A stretch of 35,646 bases of DNA from Clostridium sp. AM30-24. Lineage in GTDB: Bacteria > Bacillota > Clostridia > Lachnospirales > Lachnospiraceae. Where the stretch lies: contig NZ_QUJB01000025.1 of assembly GCF_003480435.1 (NCBI RefSeq), positions 1 to 35,646 of the forward strand, read 5' to 3'. This document shows, in pieces, positions 33,311-35,646 of this stretch. Both the position numbers and the translations under genes were made by a program. The notes below the pieces were generated by a model. That model searched no databases. It worked only from the letters and a program-made list of their open reading frames with translations, and was not told where the DNA came from. Within the stretch, counting starts at the first letter, position 1. Each line of letters begins with the position of its first letter.

Positions 33311-34348
33311 ATGAAGATACACAGTGTTGAAGAAGATGTATATATACTTGCAATCGAGAGTTCCTGTGATGAGACAGCGGCCGCTGTTGTAAAAAACGGC
33401 CGTGAGGTGCTTTCTAACGTGATCTCATCCCAGATCGCGCTCCACACACTTTATGGCGGTGTTGTGCCGGAGATCGCGTCAAGGAAACATATTGAGAAGG
33501 TAAATCAGGTGGTTCAGGCTGCCTTAGACGAAGCACACATGACATTAGATGAGATCACAGCCATCGCTGTGACCTACGGACCTGGTCTTGTGGGCGCGCT
33601 TCTCGTGGGCGTTGCGGCGGCAAAGGCTATCGCTTACGCCGCAAAGAAGCCGCTGGTGCCGGTTCATCATATCGAGGGACATGTATCCGCAAACTTTATC
33701 GAGCACCCGGATCTGGAACCGCCGTTTGTCTGTGAGATCGTATCCGGCGGCCACACTCATCTTGTTATCGTGAAGGACTATGGTGAATTTGAGATCATCG
33801 GCCGCACGATGGATGACGCGGCAGGAGAGGCATTCGATAAAGTAGCCCGCGCGGTAGGACTTGGATATCCGGGCGGACCGAAGGTTGACAAGGCTGCAAA
33901 AGAGGGAAATCCCCATGCAATGGAATTCCCGCGCGCAAAAGTTGGAGGCTCTCCCTATGACTTCAGCTTCAGCGGCATGAAATCTGCTGTATTAAATTAT
34001 ATTAATCAGGCAGAAATGAAAGGAGAGACGATCCGTGTACCGGATCTCTGCGCGTCCTTTCAGAACGCGGTGGTGGATGTCCTCGTGAGCCGCGCCATCG
34101 CGGCAACAAAGGAGTTTGGCTATAAGAAACTTGCGATTGCCGGCGGCGTAGCGTCGAACTCTGCCTTGCGCGCAGGTATGAAGGTGGCGTGTGAGAAAGC
34201 CGGGATCGAATTTTACTATCCGTCACCGATCTTCTGTACCGACAACGCGGCTATGATCGGTGCTGCGGGATATTATGAGTATATCAACGGTGTCCGTGCC
34301 GGCTGGGATCTCAACGCGGTACCGAACCTGAAACTGGGAGAACGATAA
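33311..34348 (+). CDS. tsaD: tRNA threonylcarbamoyladenosine transferase subunit TsaD
   Basis: A 345-residue ASKHA-fold protein, the catalytic subunit that with TsaB/TsaE transfers threonylcarbamoyl to A37 of ANN-decoding tRNAs. Markers are [16 protein letters not shown], the [13 protein letters not shown] block, metal-binding HHIEGH (119-124), SGGHTHLV, and CTDNAAMIG near the C-terminus. The start is ATG 33311, three bases after the RNase Z-like stop, with GAGG upstream. Its TAA overlaps the ATG of ispD by one base. Operon neighbours rimI and RNase Z-like are also tRNA/ribosome maturation genes. Confidence 0.98.
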   Translation: MKIHSVEEDVYILAIESSCDETAAAVVKNGREVLSNVISSQIALHTLYGGVVPEIASRKHIEKVNQVVQAALDEAHMTLDEITAIAVTYGPGLVGALLVGVAAAKAIAYAAKKPLVPVHHIEGHVSANFIEHPDLEPPFVCEIVSGGHTHLVIVKDYGEFEIIGRTMDDAAGEAFDKVARAVGLGYPGGPKVDKAAKEGNPHAMEFPRAKVGGSPYDFSFSGMKSAVLNYINQAEMKGETIRVPDLCASFQNAVVDVLVSRAIAATKEFGYKKLAIAGGVASNSALRAGMKVACEKAGIEFYYPSPIFCTDNAAMIGAAGYYEYINGVRAGWDLNAVPNLKLGER

Positions 34349-35070
34349 TGAAAAACGTGAAGACAGCGGCCATTGTTCTGGCAGCAGGACATGGAAAGCG
34401 GATGCACAGCAAGGTGGCAAAGCAGTATCTTCTCTTAAAGGGGGAACCGGTGGTTGTTCATGCCCTGCGGGCCTTTGAGAAGGCAGGGATGGATGAGATT
34501 ATTCTGGTGGCCGGAGCAGACGAAGTGGAATTCTGTAAAAGGAATATTGTGGAGCAGTATGGATTTACCAGAGTGAGACAGGTCGTGGCCGGAGGAAAAG
34601 AACGGTATGATTCTGTCCGGAATGGACTTTGCACATTAAAGGCCGCAGGATTCACAGAGGACGGTATCGTTCTGATCCATGATGGTGCAAGACCGCTTGT
34701 AAACGGGGAGATCATTGCGAGAGCTGTGGATGGTGCCCGGGAGTATTCTGCCTGTGTGGCATCGATGCCGGTGAAGGATACGATCAAGGCAGCAGATGCG
34801 GAGGGATTTTCTGCGAGCACGCCGGACCGCAGCACCTTATGGCAGATCCAGACACCTCAGGCATTCCGCTTCGGTCTGATCTACCGCGCTTACGAGAAGG
34901 TGTTTGCACCCGGAACAGACCGCAGCCGTATTACGGATGATGCAATGGTAGTGGAACTGATGACGGACACAAAGGTGAAGTTTATCGAGGGAAGTTATTC
35001 CAACATCAAAGTGACAACTCCGGAGGATATGATCATCGCGGAGGCTCTTTGTGCTCATAGGGTACAATAG
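34348..35070 (+). CDS. ispD: 2-C-methyl-D-erythritol 4-phosphate cytidylyltransferase
   Basis: A 240-residue enzyme of the MEP isoprenoid pathway that joins CTP to methylerythritol phosphate. The nucleotide-binding start AAIVLAAGHGKRMHSKVAKQ, VVAGGKERYDSVRNGL, HDGARPLV, and the C-terminal NIKVTTPEDMIIAEAL are all in place, at standard length. It overlaps tsaD by one base (TAATG), so it is translationally coupled to it. The pathway provides precursors of undecaprenyl phosphate, which links it loosely to uppP and the glycan locus. Confidence 0.97.
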   Translation: MKNVKTAAIVLAAGHGKRMHSKVAKQYLLLKGEPVVVHALRAFEKAGMDEIILVAGADEVEFCKRNIVEQYGFTRVRQVVAGGKERYDSVRNGLCTLKAAGFTEDGIVLIHDGARPLVNGEIIARAVDGAREYSACVASMPVKDTIKAADAEGFSASTPDRSTLWQIQTPQAFRFGLIYRAYEKVFAPGTDRSRITDDAMVVELMTDTKVKFIEGSYSNIKVTTPEDMIIAEALCAHRVQ

Positions 35071-35249
35071 ATTCTTTCTATATTAGACTTTTAGAAAAAT
35101 TCTGAAAAAATTCTTTTCAAAAGGAGAAATGAGTTTATTGGATATATGACATGAGAATACCAGATGTTGATGATTGCAATGCATTGGGATGGCATATTTT
35201 GTATACAATTAGAAAAGAATAAAAAAACGAAAAAAACTTGGAAAAACGC

Positions 35250-35278
35250 TTGACAAAAATGGTATTGTGGGGTATTAT
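35250..35278 (+). promoter_or_regulatory. Promoter of the tRNA-Ser pair
   Basis: Consensus TTGACA (35250-35255), 17-base spacer, TATTAT (35273-35278), 27 bases before the first tRNA, as expected of a strong stable-RNA promoter. The AT-rich stretch 35071-35249 before it shows no gene. Confidence 0.8.
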
Positions 35279-35305
35279 TAATGAGCACGTTTGAGAGAGC
35301 GCTTT

Positions 35306-35391
35306 GGAGAGATATCGAAGTGGTCATAACGAGGCGGTCTTGAAAACCGTTTGTCCGCAAGGGCGCGTGGGTTCGAATCCCACTCTCTCCG
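35306..35391 (+). tRNA. tRNA-Ser (UGA)
   Basis: Acceptor GGAGAGA (35306-35312) pairs with TCTCTCC (35384-35390), discriminator G. The anticodon loop CTTGAAA gives anticodon TGA at 35341-35343, and the long variable arm is typical of serine tRNAs. No CCA is encoded. Confidence 0.95.
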
Positions 35392-35478
35392 CTGACTGTA
35401 CTGCGGAGCCAGAGAGATGAGTTCCTGGTGCAGAACTGAATATCGATCTTGCAAAAAGCAAGATGTGAGTCAACCAAT

Positions 35479-35567
35479 GCAGAAGTACCCAAGTGGTTGA
35501 AGGGGCTCCCCTGGAAAGGGAGTAGGTCGTTAGTAGCGGCGCGAGGGTTCAAATCCCTCCTTCTGCG
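35479..35567 (+). tRNA. tRNA-Ser (GGA)
   Basis: Acceptor GCAGAAG (35479-35485) pairs with CTTCTGC (35560-35566), discriminator G. Stem CTCCC/GGGAG holds anticodon GGA at 35513-35515, with a long class II variable arm. No CCA is encoded. Between the two tRNAs lies a short hairpin (ATCTTGC/GCAAGAT). Confidence 0.95.
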
Positions 35568-35614
35568 CTTTAACTTGTGAAGAAAAACTTCTTCAAAAAA
35601 AGTTAAAAAAGTTC

Positions 35615-35643
35615 TTGACAAACCGGAAACGGTATGATAGAAT
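35615..35643 (+). promoter_or_regulatory. Promoter of a gene beyond the window
   Basis: TTGACA (35615-35620), 17-base spacer, TAGAAT (35638-35643). The AT-rich upstream setting resembles the promoter before the first tRNA-Ser, so the downstream gene may be another stable RNA. Confidence 0.6.
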
Positions 35644-35646
35644 AAA

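Noticed and set aside
35091..35621. A 176-codon minus-strand frame covering both tRNA-Ser genes
   Set aside because: It is the familiar false protein made by reading tRNA genes backward (RRRDLNPRAATN and GESGIRTHAPLR segments).

Overview
The window looks like chromosome from a low-to-mid GC, Gram-positive, spore-forming member of the Clostridia, most plausibly a gut Lachnospiraceae. This is inferred from gene types (Csp-like subtilase, GltS, a LytTR regulator, MBG/cell-wall-binding surface protein, a ClpX-like ATPase with a long acidic linker), strong AGGAGG-type ribosome binding sites, and tRNA genes with no encoded CCA. No taxonomic marker (16S) is present, so the assignment is inference.

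Layout. (1) 1-6346 is an accessory, AT-rich stretch next to the 3' end of a tRNA (probably tRNA-Gly). It holds a Panacea-domain antitoxin-like gene coupled to a gene for a four-helix membrane protein (candidate toxin-antitoxin pair), an AAA-ATPase/PD-(D/E)XK protein whose promoter is overlaid by a long inverted repeat, a LytTR-PAS regulator, and a decayed MBG-repeat surface protein gene lacking its start and carrying a frameshift. (2) 6400-12900 is metabolic and housekeeping: a PutP-type sodium symporter, an M20 amidohydrolase, a small helical protein, a divergent Sir2-like protein, uracil-DNA glycosylase, undecaprenyl-diphosphatase, and a 48-codon stub of a 2-hydroxyacid dehydrogenase. (3) 13000-20430 holds a membrane-anchored HtrA protease, the GltS glutamate symporter, a ClpX paralogue, a Csp-like subtilisin and a divergent signal peptidase II. 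(4) 20498-31128 is a cell-surface polysaccharide locus: UDP-galactopyranose mutase, MOP-type flippase, GT2 glycosyltransferase, dTDP-4-dehydrorhamnose 3,5-epimerase, Wzm/Wzt-type ABC exporter, a methyltransferase-like protein and a 1037-residue three-part glycosyltransferase. Together these suggest a rhamnose- and galactofuranose-containing glycan assembled in the cytoplasm and exported by an ABC transporter, with a second possible route through the flippase. (5) 31295-35070 is a conserved tRNA/isoprenoid block (rimI, a zinc-ribbon protein, RNase Z-like, tsaD, ispD), followed by two tRNA-Ser genes.

Beyond the genes, the most interesting non-coding signal is a small dispersed repeat bounded by GTAAC...GTTAC inverted termini. 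It occurs four times (11002-11081, 15980-16066 inverted, 23845-23977, 32311-32356), always in gaps between genes. One copy supplies the stop codon of the upstream gene and contains a promoter-like sequence; another carries an extra inserted hairpin. The best candidates for something little described are this repeat family, the Panacea/membrane-protein pair, the ClpX paralogue with an altered RKH loop, and the three-module glycosyltransferase.
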